DNA of 64,000 bases, from the NCBI GenBank assembly GCA_017514905.1, contig JAFWIK010000002.1, positions 1-64,000 on the forward strand, read 5' to 3'. The translations under genes and the position numbers were made by a program. How positions within the stretch are numbered: the stretch's first letter is position 1; each line of letters opens with the position of its first letter. Below the pieces are notes generated by a model that did no database searches, was not told where the DNA came from, and saw only the letters and a program-made list of their open reading frames with translations. This document shows, in pieces, positions 1 to 7,710 of this stretch. This stretch comes from Candidatus Saccharimonadota bacterium. GTDB lineage: Bacteria > Patescibacteriota > Saccharimonadia > Saccharimonadales > Saccharimonadaceae.

Positions 1-323
1 CCACTGAAGACCTTTGCCCGGCTGGCTGGAGAATGCCTACTGGTGGCTCTAGTGGTGAGTATAATTCATTGTATGGTTACTATAATACTACTCAAACTGC
101 AACAAATACCGCTAGCCTCCAATATAATCTTTCTACTCCTCGGTCGGGCTACTTCTACAGTGGCTCGGCGGTCAATCAGGGCTCGAACGGCTACTTCTGG
201 TCTTCTACTAGGTACAATGACACCAGCATGTACTACCTCCGCGTGGATTCAAGCAGTGTCTACCCCGCGATCGACTACAGTCGCCTCGTCGGAATCTCAT
301 TGAGGTGCTTGCTAGATTCCTAG
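1..323 (+). CDS. FISUMP-domain surface protein, C-terminal fragment (5' end outside window)
   Basis: The reading frame is open from base 3 and ends at the TAG at 321-323. Its first residues, TEDLCPAGWRMPTGG, match the CPxGWRLP signature of the Fibrobacter succinogenes major paralogous (FISUMP) domain, which two other genes here also carry. The end holds the motifs GYFWSST, YYLRV and SLRCLLDS. Between these anchors the residues differ strongly from the paralogues at 10856-12787 and 60763-62124, and many are NNC codons. These proteins are exported and probably displayed on the cell surface; binding function is inferred from the C-lectin-like fold proposed for such domains. The N-terminus is not visible. 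Confidence 0.8.
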   Translation, partial: TEDLCPAGWRMPTGGSSGEYNSLYGYYNTTQTATNTASLQYNLSTPRSGYFYSGSAVNQGSNGYFWSSTRYNDTSMYYLRVDSSSVYPAIDYSRLVGISLRCLLDS

Positions 324-365
324 TTTTGCCTTTTTAAGTTCCTTGTCTGCCATAAATTTAGTTTC

Positions 366-599
366 GCCAAGCACATTTCATTCTAAAGCAATAAAAATGA
401 TTTGTTACGTTGTGATTTTGATAAAATCCCAGTCATGCGAGCGCTCCCTGAGCGGATAAGTAGAATAATAGTAGCCAGAAAGGTTCGGTCTGAGCGCGCT
501 ATAGAACAATTGTAATAAGGCGTAAAGCGCTCGCATCTGCCGGATTTTGTGAAAATCACTAACGGAACAAGTCCTGCTTTAGAATGAAATGGGCTTGGC
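366..599. repeat. Large imperfect inverted repeat downstream of FISUMP gene (family F, long copy)
   Basis: The left arm begins GCCAAGCACATTTCATTCTA at 366 and its imperfect complement ends with GGGCTTGGC at 599. The arms run about 60 bp each and contain TTGTTACGTT-type and GATTTT-type segments. The loop carries a second inverted pair, GCGAGCGCT near 437 and AGCGCTCGC near 527. A shorter relative lies at 62891-62986, also 3' of a FISUMP segment. The stretch 324-619 contains no credible gene. Confidence 0.8.
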
Positions 600-619
600 A
601 ATATGAAAATACGATATAC

Positions 620-648
620 TTGCGCATTTCCCTCCTCTGTGCTATAAT
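620..648 (+). promoter_or_regulatory. Promoter of rpsB-tsf
   Basis: A TTGCGC box at 620-625 and TATAAT at 643-648 are separated by 17 bp, a standard housekeeping sigma arrangement. The transcript would carry a leader of about 75 nt before the rpsB ATG at 734. Confidence 0.75.
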
Positions 649-674
649 AAATGCATTATTAATTTAACGAAACA

Positions 675-716
675 GTTTTTGGGAGGTTTCCTGGCGAAAT
701 GTCGAGACCCAAAAAC
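675..716 (+). promoter_or_regulatory. Hairpin in the rpsB leader, possible autoregulatory site
   Basis: GTTTTTGGG at 675-683 pairs exactly with CCCAAAAAC at 708-716, enclosing an internal 24-nt loop. It lies between the promoter and the rpsB Shine-Dalgarno sequence (GAAAGGAAA, 721-729). S2 mRNA leaders in other bacteria are known autoregulatory sites; that this hairpin binds S2 is inference. Confidence 0.4.
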
Positions 717-733
717 AGTGAGAAAGGAAATCT

Positions 734-1420
734 ATGACTGTAGCAGTCGATATGAAGGCTCTACTCGAAAGTGGTGCGCATTTTGGCCACAAGACGAGCC
801 GCTGGCACCCCAAGATGGCGCCATACATTCATAGCAAGCGCCAAGGCGCTCATATTATCAACCTCGAAAAGACCGTCGAAGGCCTCGAAACGGCTTTGCC
901 GAAGATCACTGAGATTGTTAAAAATGGCAAAAAAATTCTTTTCGTCGGTACTAAGAAGCAAATCAAAGATGCCGTCAAAGAAACTGCCGAATCGGTTGAT
1001 ATGCCCTATGTGACAGTACGCTGGATTGGCGGTGCTCTAACTAACGTCGAAACCGTTAATCGCCAAATTAAGAAACTTAAAGATTTGGAACGTAAGATGG
1101 CCTCTGGCGAGATTGAAAATCGCTATTCTAAGCTCGAGGTTCAAAGATTCCAAGAAGAAATCGATCTTTTGAACGAACGCTACGGCGGTATCAAAGAAAT
1201 GACCGAGCAGCCAGCGGCTGTGATCGTAGTAGATGCTATGGAAGATAAGAACGCCGTGAAAGAAGCTAACACTCTCGGTATTCCAGTTTTTGCAATGGTT
1301 GACACCAACGTGGATCCATCGAACATTGACTACGTCATTCCATGTAATGACGATTCTCTCAAAGCGACCAAGCTAATCCTTAGCTACTTCGCTGAAGCAA
1401 TTAAAGAAGGTAAAAAATAA
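734..1420 (+). CDS. rpsB: 30S ribosomal protein S2
   Basis: The 228-residue product is near the usual S2 length and opens with the conserved MKALLESGAHFGHKT block. Further on come the family segments ILFVGTKKQ, WIGGALTN and the late block PVFAMVDTNVDP. S2 joins the small subunit late in assembly, near the platform, and is needed for binding S1 and mRNA. The start is set by a purine-rich GAAAGGAAAT site just upstream. The gene is followed 15 bp later by tsf, the near-universal rpsB-tsf pair, and both share the promoter at 620-648 and the terminator at 2041-2070. Confidence 0.98.
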   Translation: MTVAVDMKALLESGAHFGHKTSRWHPKMAPYIHSKRQGAHIINLEKTVEGLETALPKITEIVKNGKKILFVGTKKQIKDAVKETAESVDMPYVTVRWIGGALTNVETVNRQIKKLKDLERKMASGEIENRYSKLEVQRFQEEIDLLNERYGGIKEMTEQPAAVIVVDAMEDKNAVKEANTLGIPVFAMVDTNVDPSNIDYVIPCNDDSLKATKLILSYFAEAIKEGKK

Positions 1421-1435
1421 TAATTAGGAGGCAAA

Positions 1436-2026
1436 ATGGCAGAAGTTACCATTGAACAAATTAAAAAATTAAAGGAACTTTCTGGTGCCGGCTTGACTGA
1501 CGCCAAAAAAGCTTTGGTCGAAGCCAAAGGTGATTTTGACAAAGCCCTAGAGGCCATGCGAAAAAAAGGTCTTACTAAGGCCGAAAAGCGTGGTGACCGT
1601 GAAACTCGCGAGGGCCTAATTGAATCATATATTCATGATGGCCGCCTCGGTGCAATCGTCGAAGTAAACTGTGAAACCAGTTTCGTCGCCAAGACCGATG
1701 AATTCAAGACCTTGGCTCATCAAATCGCGATGCAAATTGCGTCAATGAATCCACTTTACGTCTCTGAAGCTGATATTCCAGAAGCAGATCGCAATAAAAA
1801 AATCAAAGAACTAGAAGAAAACTTCAAAGGCCCAGCCAACATGAAAGACAAAATCATCGAAGGCCAACTCAAAAAAGCCTTTGCCGAGAAGGTCTTGATG
1901 AGCCAACCTTACATTCTTGACGATACTAAAACTGTGGAACAGTTTATTAAAGAAGCAATTGCAAAAACTGGTGAAAATATCACAATACGTCAATTTAAAC
2001 GACTTGAACTCGGTGTAACCGAGTAA
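1436..2026 (+). CDS. tsf: Elongation factor Ts
   Basis: EF-Ts is the guanine nucleotide exchange factor that recycles EF-Tu. The 196-residue product is a short form, comparable to Thermus and organelle-type proteins and much shorter than the roughly 280 residues of E. coli. The N-terminal UBA-like domain (residues 5-40) carries LSGAGLTDAKKAL. The exchange motif appears as CETSFVAKTDEFKTLA around residues 78-93, where TDFVA is the canonical core. The second half of the core domain and the dimerisation region are reduced. An AGGAGG site lies 7 nt before the ATG. It is the last gene of the rpsB operon. Confidence 0.97.
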   Translation: MAEVTIEQIKKLKELSGAGLTDAKKALVEAKGDFDKALEAMRKKGLTKAEKRGDRETREGLIESYIHDGRLGAIVEVNCETSFVAKTDEFKTLAHQIAMQIASMNPLYVSEADIPEADRNKKIKELEENFKGPANMKDKIIEGQLKKAFAEKVLMSQPYILDDTKTVEQFIKEAIAKTGENITIRQFKRLELGVTE

Positions 2027-2040
2027 AGGTTTAGATTATA

Positions 2041-2070
2041 ATAAACCGCTTTAAAAGCGGTTTATTTTTT
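2041..2070 (+). terminator. Intrinsic terminator of rpsB-tsf
   Basis: ATAAACCGCTTT at 2041-2052 pairs with AAAGCGGTTTAT at 2054-2065 and runs into TTTTTT. It starts 14 bp after the tsf stop codon. Confidence 0.9.
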
Positions 2071-2074
2071 AACC

Positions 2075-2113
2075 AAAAAAATTTGGGCGCCCTCGCAGTA
2101 TAAGCGCCCAAAT
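2075..2113 (-). terminator. Intrinsic terminator of the leftward surface-protein operon
   Basis: ATTTGGGCGC at 2081-2090 pairs with GCGCCCAAAT at 2104-2113. Read on the minus strand, the stem is followed by a run of Ts (AAAAAA on the plus strand at 2075-2080), so it terminates transcription arriving from 2150-4178. Confidence 0.85.
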
Positions 2114-2149
2114 TACAGTGCAGATTAATTCAAATAAATTGTTTAAAAG

Positions 2150-3088
2150 TTATTTCCTAGTTTTCTTGTCGTGTTTAATGATATAAATCGTGCCGCCTAT
2201 GCCAACAATCGCGAAGATCATTAATCCAGTAGTCAAATAATCAGACTTCGAGATATTTAGGCTACCCAGCAAACCACCGGTATCAGGCGTCTTAGTATCG
2301 TCACCGCCAGTACCAGGCACAGGTATTGTCTTGTAATAATATACATAGCTTATCTTTTTATAAAGCGAATTACCGTGCCTATCAAATGCTTCGATTTCAA
2401 CCGTATATTTTCCAGAAGGTAGTCCTAGTTCATCAAATGGTATCTTTACTTCTTTGGTTGGAGCCTGTACGATAATTGGAGATATTTCGATTGGGTTACC
2501 TTTTTCGTCAAGGATAGTAATCTTTATTTCCTTAACCTTGCCATCATCCTCTGGTCCACCCTCATCTGGATCGTAATCCAAATCGACTATTGGATCACCA
2601 GTGTCGCCATCTTCAGTGATACTTGCTTCTACCGGCACAAACGAAAACTTCAAAGTTGTCGTATCGCTTACACCACCTACACCAGTACCTTTTACCGTCA
2701 AAACGTAATCCCCATAGTCATAATCGCCTTCCAAAAAATCAAACGAGAACGTTCTACTTCCTGCCTCATAATCCAGGTCTTCGTTTAATAGGGGAACACT
2801 ATGTTTGTTGCCATCTTTGTCCGTAAATGTCAACGTCGCTTCAATATGATTGAGATTCTCATAATTAATCGTCACATCATGTTTTGGTGTCGTGACCACT
2901 TCGTCTGTTTTTAAATCGCTCACAATATCAACATTTGGCTTGTCGCCTACTACGCGGATCTGTACCGTATCGGTGACGCTACCTGTTGCCATTGCTTCTG
3001 GTCCCGGCAAAAATGCCGCAAAAACCGTGATTGCTGCTACCAAAAGGAGCCCAAGCAATCCTAAAATTTTCTTTTTTGTTTTTTCCAT
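2150..3088 (-). CDS. Exported surface protein with PDTG motif and C-terminal membrane anchor
   Basis: I do not recognise a specific family. The start chosen is the ATG at 3088 (MEKTKKKILG), because the frame upstream begins only with GTG. The 312-residue product has a lysine-rich start, a signal segment at residues 8-30 (ILGLLGLLLVAAITVFAAFL), then a long acidic region that looks like two or three beta-sandwich repeats. Near the end comes PVPGTGG...TPDTGG, followed by one membrane helix and KHDKKTRK. This resembles a sortase-type sorting tail, but the motif is not LPXTG. It is downstream of, and probably co-transcribed with, the gene at 3153-4178. Confidence 0.7.
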   Translation of the reverse strand: MEKTKKKILGLLGLLLVAAITVFAAFLPGPEAMATGSVTDTVQIRVVGDKPNVDIVSDLKTDEVVTTPKHDVTINYENLNHIEATLTFTDKDGNKHSVPLLNEDLDYEAGSRTFSFDFLEGDYDYGDYVLTVKGTGVGGVSDTTTLKFSFVPVEASITEDGDTGDPIVDLDYDPDEGGPEDDGKVKEIKITILDEKGNPIEISPIIVQAPTKEVKIPFDELGLPSGKYTVEIEAFDRHGNSLYKKISYVYYYKTIPVPGTGGDDTKTPDTGGLLGSLNISKSDYLTTGLMIFAIVGIGGTIYIIKHDKKTRK

Positions 3089-3152
3089 ACTCTGCACTCT
3101 CTTTTATTTTTTATATTTTTGTTTTGGTTTTGTAAGGAATACCGCTAAATGG

Positions 3153-4178
3153 TTACGCAGCTAACCTAGAACGGCGTTCTTTACGCTTCCTGACGAAGAT
3201 TATAGCGCATATGATTATTATTGTCAATAGTATTATTGTGAAAAATACTAGAGGTAGAGGATTAATAAATATAATTTGTTCAATAATTTGTGGTTCTTCG
3301 CCATTTACGCTGACCGACCAAGTTGCTTTATAAATACCGAATCCCGGAGCATCTTTCCATTCATCCGAAATCGAAAGCTCAGTTTCTGGAATCACTGAAA
3401 TATGTACTCCCCCGTTTTCGGTCTCATAACTAGAGCCACCTAAAATGCTTTCAACTTTCAATATGCCTTTGGCGCCAAAATCTACGTTACCATTATTTTT
3501 GACCTTTGCTGAGGCAAAAATTCCACTTCTAGTCGTTCCATTTTCATTGATGTTCTGCTCAATTTTCATATCTTTGACTTCGTGAGAACGATCTAGCTCA
3601 CCTTCTGTAGAATGTCCGTATACCACCAACCCTGGGCTGGCCTCAGTTTTAATACCATTCGCAGAGGTTACGCTGGTTAAAGTATGTGCAAACAAAACTG
3701 CATACTGACCACCAGCCGGAATACTGTCTGGCGTAGAAACGCGGTAGTTTACGGTGATACTTTCTTTAGCCTTGATGGTAAAAGTCGGTTTTTTATCCCA
3801 CTTGCCACCAGCGTCTTTAAAAGTGATCCATCGTGTAATTTGAGTAAAACTATTTTCATTGCTAAAGCCTAATTGATATGCGTCGGCTTCTTCCGAATAA
3901 ACATACGAATATGGAGCTGCATACACCTCGATATCTATGTTTTTGTCACCATCATTTTTAACTTCAAAAGAATCTTCATATTTAGATGACGGTGAAATCT
4001 CAAGTACTTTACTAACTGGCGTCAAACTAATATTGGTGCCCGAGCTATTTGTTTCTGTAGTCTCACTGGTTTTCTCTTCCTCACCCTTTTCTTCGTCAGC
4101 TCTAACGGAACCAGCTAGGCCAACGCTTAAAGAAAGCGCAAAGATTGCGGTTGATAATAGAACAAGCTTACTCTTCAT
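3153..4178 (-). CDS. Membrane-anchored extracellular protein resembling DUF916 / WxL-associated proteins
   Basis: The 341-residue product has a signal peptide (residues 1-27, ending SVRA-D), an acidic linker, then two beta-rich domains. The first, about residues 50-170, contains LTPVSKVLEISPSSKYEDSF and PDSIPAGGQYAVLFAH. It resembles the immunoglobulin-like domain of DUF916 (COG4072-type) proteins. The second spans about 190-300. One membrane helix (about 310-330) and a KRKERRSRL tail follow. The orientation suggests an outside adhesion or scaffold role. A strong AAGGAGGT site precedes the ATG. It forms a two-gene operon with the neighbour at 2150. Family assignment is by general resemblance only. 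Confidence 0.65.
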   Translation of the reverse strand: MKSKLVLLSTAIFALSLSVGLAGSVRADEEKGEEEKTSETTETNSSGTNISLTPVSKVLEISPSSKYEDSFEVKNDGDKNIDIEVYAAPYSYVYSEEADAYQLGFSNENSFTQITRWITFKDAGGKWDKKPTFTIKAKESITVNYRVSTPDSIPAGGQYAVLFAHTLTSVTSANGIKTEASPGLVVYGHSTEGELDRSHEVKDMKIEQNINENGTTRSGIFASAKVKNNGNVDFGAKGILKVESILGGSSYETENGGVHISVIPETELSISDEWKDAPGFGIYKATWSVSVNGEEPQIIEQIIFINPLPLVFFTIILLTIIIICAIIFVRKRKERRSRLAA

Positions 4179-4214
4179 TTACCTCCTTAGTTTTAGTTAT
4201 GGCGCCTAAACGCT

Positions 4215-4305
4215 TGGTGCGCGCGACTGGACTTGAACCAGCACAGCCGTAATTGTGGCCACTACCACCTCAAGGTAGCGTGTCTACCAATTCCACCACG
4301 CGCGC
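4215..4305 (-). tRNA. tRNA-Leu (anticodon GAG)
   Basis: Read on the minus strand, a 7-bp acceptor stem GCGCGCG/CGCGCGC closes the molecule. The anticodon stem CTACC/GGTAG encloses the loop TTGAGGT, giving anticodon GAG. A long variable arm and the GGTTCAAGTCC T-arm fit a class II tRNA-Leu. The discriminator A and an encoded CCA end lie at 4218-4215. Confidence 0.95.
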
Positions 4306-4342
4306 ATTACTATTATTATAGCACAATTTTTTGTAAAGTGTA

Positions 4343-6079
4343 TTATGGTGTTTTATTTTTAGTAGATTTAGAAACTGCCCACATGTTAATATCTGAAAAG
4401 CGATCAATCGCTGTGACTAATCTTACATTATTGCCAAAAGTACGTACGTTTTTATTATAATAGTAAGTCAGGTTTGGCTGATATAAGCCAATTATTGGCA
4501 CGCTGTTTGATAAATATTCCAAAATGGTTTCATATTTACGTGCTCTCAAATCGCGGTCCAAGGTGTCTCTTGCCCCCAGGATCAAATCGTCCACTATGGC
4601 ATTGCGATAATTTGACAAGTTAAGTCCAGAATTTGAAGCTTGCGAAGAATGAAAATATGGCAAAAGATCAGGATCAGTGCCAAGCTCAATATCATAAAGT
4701 AAAATATCATAGCTTCTTTTTGCTACAATTTCACCAATAAATTCTTGATTTTCATCATAGGTATTTAAATACACTTCAAAACCTAGTTTTTCTAGTTCTT
4801 CCTTTAAGACTTCAGCTACTTGTGGTAAGTACCCAGAATTGACTGTAGTTAAGTTAATTTCTGGTTTTGTATCAGGATAGAGCTCTTTGATAGTTGTTTT
4901 AGCCGCTTCCACATCTCGTTCTGGCAATTCTGGATATTTCGATAATTTAATTTGTGATTTAAGCACCGGATAGTCTAGCGGCGTAGTATCTGGAGCTGCT
5001 GCACGGATTTTATCGATATTAATTCCCTGCCGAATTGCAGCACGCATTGCAGCTTTTTTAGTTACCTCACTAGTTGTATTGAAAAAGATAAACGCTCCGT
5101 AATTCAAACTAGAATTTTTTGCTATAAAACTACCAGAGTTAATCTGATAGGTTTCTCTGCCAGAAAGTTCAGCTGTCGCTGTGACCGAGCCATTATTAAT
5201 GGCTTTAATTATATCATCCTTCGTCTCATAGGTGTGAATTCCGAAACTATTTAAAAGCACCTTGCCTTTATAATAATCTGGGTTAGCAGATAGATAATAC
5301 ACTTTTTCTTCAGTGCTATTTGTTGTTTGGACAGCATTAAAGCTAAAAGCACCAGAAGTAACTGGAGCGTTCGAAAAATTATTTTCCACTAAATTTTGCG
5401 GATCAGTGTTTTCTAGAACATGCTTTGGCACAATTGGAAAATTTAATGCCGTCATAAAATCAGCATAAGCCGAAGGCAGAGTAAACGTGATTGTCTTATC
5501 TTCGTTTTCCTCTATTTTAACTTTAGTCAGATTAGAACTATAGATTGTATTAACCAAAGGGTTTTTGATTAAATTTGCTGTATATATAACATCCTCATTG
5601 GTAATGGGAACGCCATCCGACCATTTCAGTCCATCCCTCAGCTTTACAGTCCAAACCGTACCATCATCGTTTGGCCTGATTGACTTAGCTAGACCAATCC
5701 CAGCATGCCCAGAATAATCTACAGTAGAAAGCGTTGCGAACATAAGCTTACTTAAGACCTTTTCACTATTGGTAGTAGCAAAAAGTGGATTTAATGATTT
5801 AACACCACCAAGCGTGGCTTCTGTATAAGTCCCGCCTTCACTAAAGACATTTACGGCGTATGATCCGCTGAACCAAAAAGCCTGCGTGATTGCAAAAAGT
5901 ATCAGTGCACCCACGAGTAAACACCACTCTACTACCAAAAGTCTTACATTCGCGATGTGCGAAAATCGCATAAATAAGTTTTCCTTGATATGCTCCTTGC
6001 CTTCTTCCCCGGCTTTTACCGAAGCACGCGAAAACTTTCTAATAAACCTCTGCCCACGCTTTCTAATTGAACTTTTCAT
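4343..6079 (-). CDS. Peptide-type ABC transporter substrate-binding protein (SBP_bac_5 family), membrane anchored
   Basis: The 578-residue product has a basic N-terminus and one membrane helix at about residues 50-72 instead of a lipoprotein signal. Next come SBP family 5 hallmarks: GGTYTEATLGGVKSLNPLFA, a WTVKLRDGLKWSDGVPITNEDVIYTA block (about residues 135-160) and PYFHSSQASNSGLNLSNYRN near the end. Family members bind oligopeptides or nickel for an ABC importer. No cognate permease or ATPase gene is nearby. In this kind of reduced bacterium it may serve peptide uptake from a host. It is 3 bp downstream of secG and likely co-transcribed. Confidence 0.88.
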   Translation of the reverse strand: MKSSIRKRGQRFIRKFSRASVKAGEEGKEHIKENLFMRFSHIANVRLLVVEWCLLVGALILFAITQAFWFSGSYAVNVFSEGGTYTEATLGGVKSLNPLFATTNSEKVLSKLMFATLSTVDYSGHAGIGLAKSIRPNDDGTVWTVKLRDGLKWSDGVPITNEDVIYTANLIKNPLVNTIYSSNLTKVKIEENEDKTITFTLPSAYADFMTALNFPIVPKHVLENTDPQNLVENNFSNAPVTSGAFSFNAVQTTNSTEEKVYYLSANPDYYKGKVLLNSFGIHTYETKDDIIKAINNGSVTATAELSGRETYQINSGSFIAKNSSLNYGAFIFFNTTSEVTKKAAMRAAIRQGINIDKIRAAAPDTTPLDYPVLKSQIKLSKYPELPERDVEAAKTTIKELYPDTKPEINLTTVNSGYLPQVAEVLKEELEKLGFEVYLNTYDENQEFIGEIVAKRSYDILLYDIELGTDPDLLPYFHSSQASNSGLNLSNYRNAIVDDLILGARDTLDRDLRARKYETILEYLSNSVPIIGLYQPNLTYYYNKNVRTFGNNVRLVTAIDRFSDINMWAVSKSTKNKTP

Positions 6080-6082
6080 AGT

Positions 6083-6310
6083 CTATGATGGAATTAATAG
6101 TAACCCTAAAATTGATGAAACGAATATTACAGCCATCACAATAGTGGTAATAAAAAGAGATTTCTCGAGACCACGCCTAGTGGTGTAGAGCTCGCCTGAA
6201 CTACCGAACCCAGCACCCAGCGACGCCCCACGACGCTGTAATAGGATCAAAATTATAGTCAAGAATGCTGATATAAATACTACTGCTTCTAGAAAACTTC
6301 CGATTTGCAT
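6083..6310 (-). CDS. secG: Protein translocase subunit SecG
   Basis: SecG is the small accessory subunit of the SecYEG channel. The 75-residue product has two membrane helices (about residues 5-25 and 50-73). The loop between them carries the conserved LLQRRGASLGAGFG and GSSGELYTTRRGLEKSLF segments. An AAGGAG site precedes the ATG. A TAAAAT box that overlaps the uvrC stop codon could drive it. Placement next to a binding protein has no obvious functional link. Confidence 0.93.
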   Translation of the reverse strand: MQIGSFLEAVVFISAFLTIILILLQRRGASLGAGFGSSGELYTTRRGLEKSLFITTIVMAVIFVSSILGLLLIPS

Positions 6311-6329
6311 AAAATAACTCCTTGTGAAT

Positions 6330-7673
6330 TCATTTTAGCATATTTTTTCGTTTGAGTAAAGAATGATACGTAATCGCAAAACGATGTGCTTCTTCGTCAA
6401 TCCGGGCAATCAGTCGCGCAATATGCGAACTATTTGATAATTCCAAATTGTTCCAATCGAGGGCTTTCGGAGGCTGCTGCCGAGAATGAGGGCTTGGTCC
6501 CCGTGAAGACGGGAGCGAGCGACCCGTCCCGAGATTGGACAGATTTGGAATTATCAATACTACTTTGCTGCTGCGCGAATGATTGCCTGACTTATCGCGG
6601 CCGACCACCGGAATACCGTACGGCTCCACTAACGGCAAAATCGCATTTACTTGCGTGATCCCCCCATCGAGTAGTATGAGATCCGGAAAGTCCCATTCTG
6701 GATGTTTGAGCCTGCGCGAGATTACTTCCTTCATACTTTTAAGATCATCATTCCGAGAAGTTCGTACTTTGAACTTGCGATATTCGCTTCGTGCCGATGC
6801 GCCATTGATAAATACCACCATACTTCCCACCGTGTTTTCGCCTGATTGATGTGAAATATCATAGCCTTCAATTCGGCGTGGGGGCTTTTCGAGCAGTAAT
6901 AATTCTTGTAGTTGTTTTAAGGCTTGATCTGATGAAATATCCAAAAATTCTTTGTCCGAGAATACGATTTTCTTTTTGAGTTCTCTTAACCCCATCAACT
7001 GGTCACGTGCTTCTGCTGCTTTTTCGAAGTCCCCTTTTTCAGCTTCTTCCTTCATAGTTTTCTTGAGGTCAATTAATAGTTTTTCGCGATCCCCTTCTAA
7101 ATAGCGGATTAGTTTTTTAAGATTGTGTTTATAATCTTTAGCAGTTGTCTTTCCGATTTCGATCCCCGGTGTCAAACCAAGATCGGTATCCAATGTTTTT
7201 TTGCCAGTATAGGGTTTAGTGTAATACGGAAAAATCCGACGGAGCATTCTTACGGCTTTATCGACTACGAGTTTACCGTAAAACGGCCCGATATATGTAG
7301 CCTTATCGTCAACTGGCGTCCTAGTGAAGCTAAGATAAGGTACTTCTTCATTCATAGTAATTCTAATATAAGAAACGGTTTTATCGTCACGTAAAAGAAT
7401 ATTCCATTTTGGCATATACCGCTTGATCATCTCAGACTCTAGAAACAGCGCGTCCATTTCAGTGTCTACGACAATCCAGTCAGTATCGGCAATTTCTCGC
7501 ACCAAAGCCTCAGTTTTGACATCCTTTTTAGACTTTTGAAAATACTGTCGTACCCGGTTTTTAAGCACAGCTGCTTTGCCTACATAAATAATCTCCCCTG
7601 CCGCGTTTTTATGAAAATAAACTCCCGGACTAGCCGGGAGTTTACTGAGTTTTTGTTTTAATGCCATGTCCAT
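6330..7673 (-). CDS. uvrC: Excinuclease ABC subunit C, C-terminally short and carrying an inserted palindromic element
   Basis: UvrC makes the dual incisions in nucleotide excision repair. I chose the ATG at 7673 (MDMALKQKL) because a TATAAT box ends 6 nt upstream. The 447-residue product has the GIY-YIG nuclease domain (LPASPGVYFHKN...IIYVGKA, first 90 residues), a UVR motif (GDFEKAAEARDQL, about 215-228) and the RNase H-like domain (GYDISHQSGENTVGSMVVF...DLILLDGG). It ends at EEAHRFAITYHSLLKRK, so the helix-hairpin-helix domain normally found there is missing; most UvrC proteins have about 600 residues. Positions 6434-6557 are a palindromic insert translated in frame as about 40 extra residues between GRDKSGN and ARLIARIDEEAH. 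Confidence 0.93.
   Translation of the reverse strand: MDMALKQKLSKLPASPGVYFHKNAAGEIIYVGKAAVLKNRVRQYFQKSKKDVKTEALVREIADTDWIVVDTEMDALFLESEMIKRYMPKWNILLRDDKTVSYIRITMNEEVPYLSFTRTPVDDKATYIGPFYGKLVVDKAVRMLRRIFPYYTKPYTGKKTLDTDLGLTPGIEIGKTTAKDYKHNLKKLIRYLEGDREKLLIDLKKTMKEEAEKGDFEKAAEARDQLMGLRELKKKIVFSDKEFLDISSDQALKQLQELLLLEKPPRRIEGYDISHQSGENTVGSMVVFINGASARSEYRKFKVRTSRNDDLKSMKEVISRRLKHPEWDFPDLILLDGGITQVNAILPLVEPYGIPVVGRDKSGNHSRSSKVVLIIPNLSNLGTGRSLPSSRGPSPHSRQQPPKALDWNNLELSNSSHIARLIARIDEEAHRFAITYHSLLKRKNMLK
6434..6557. repeat. Intragenic palindromic element, family B (uvrC copy)
   Basis: TTGATAATTCCAAATTGTTC at 6434 is complemented by an arm ending TTTGGAATTATCAA at 6557. The core reads GGCTTTCGGAGGCTGCTGCC, then CCCGTGAAGACGGGAGCGAG, a diverged relative of the trmD, iscS and alaS cores. 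It is read through in frame by uvrC, giving NLGTGRSLPSSRGPSPHSRQ. Confidence 0.85.
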
Positions 7674-7710
7674 ATTTTTATTATACAACTTATCCTAAAA
7701 AAGTCAAATT

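Noticed and set aside
43-303. Second open frame overlapping the first FISUMP fragment
   Set aside because: Out of frame with the recognised FISUMP motifs and low in complexity; a shadow frame.
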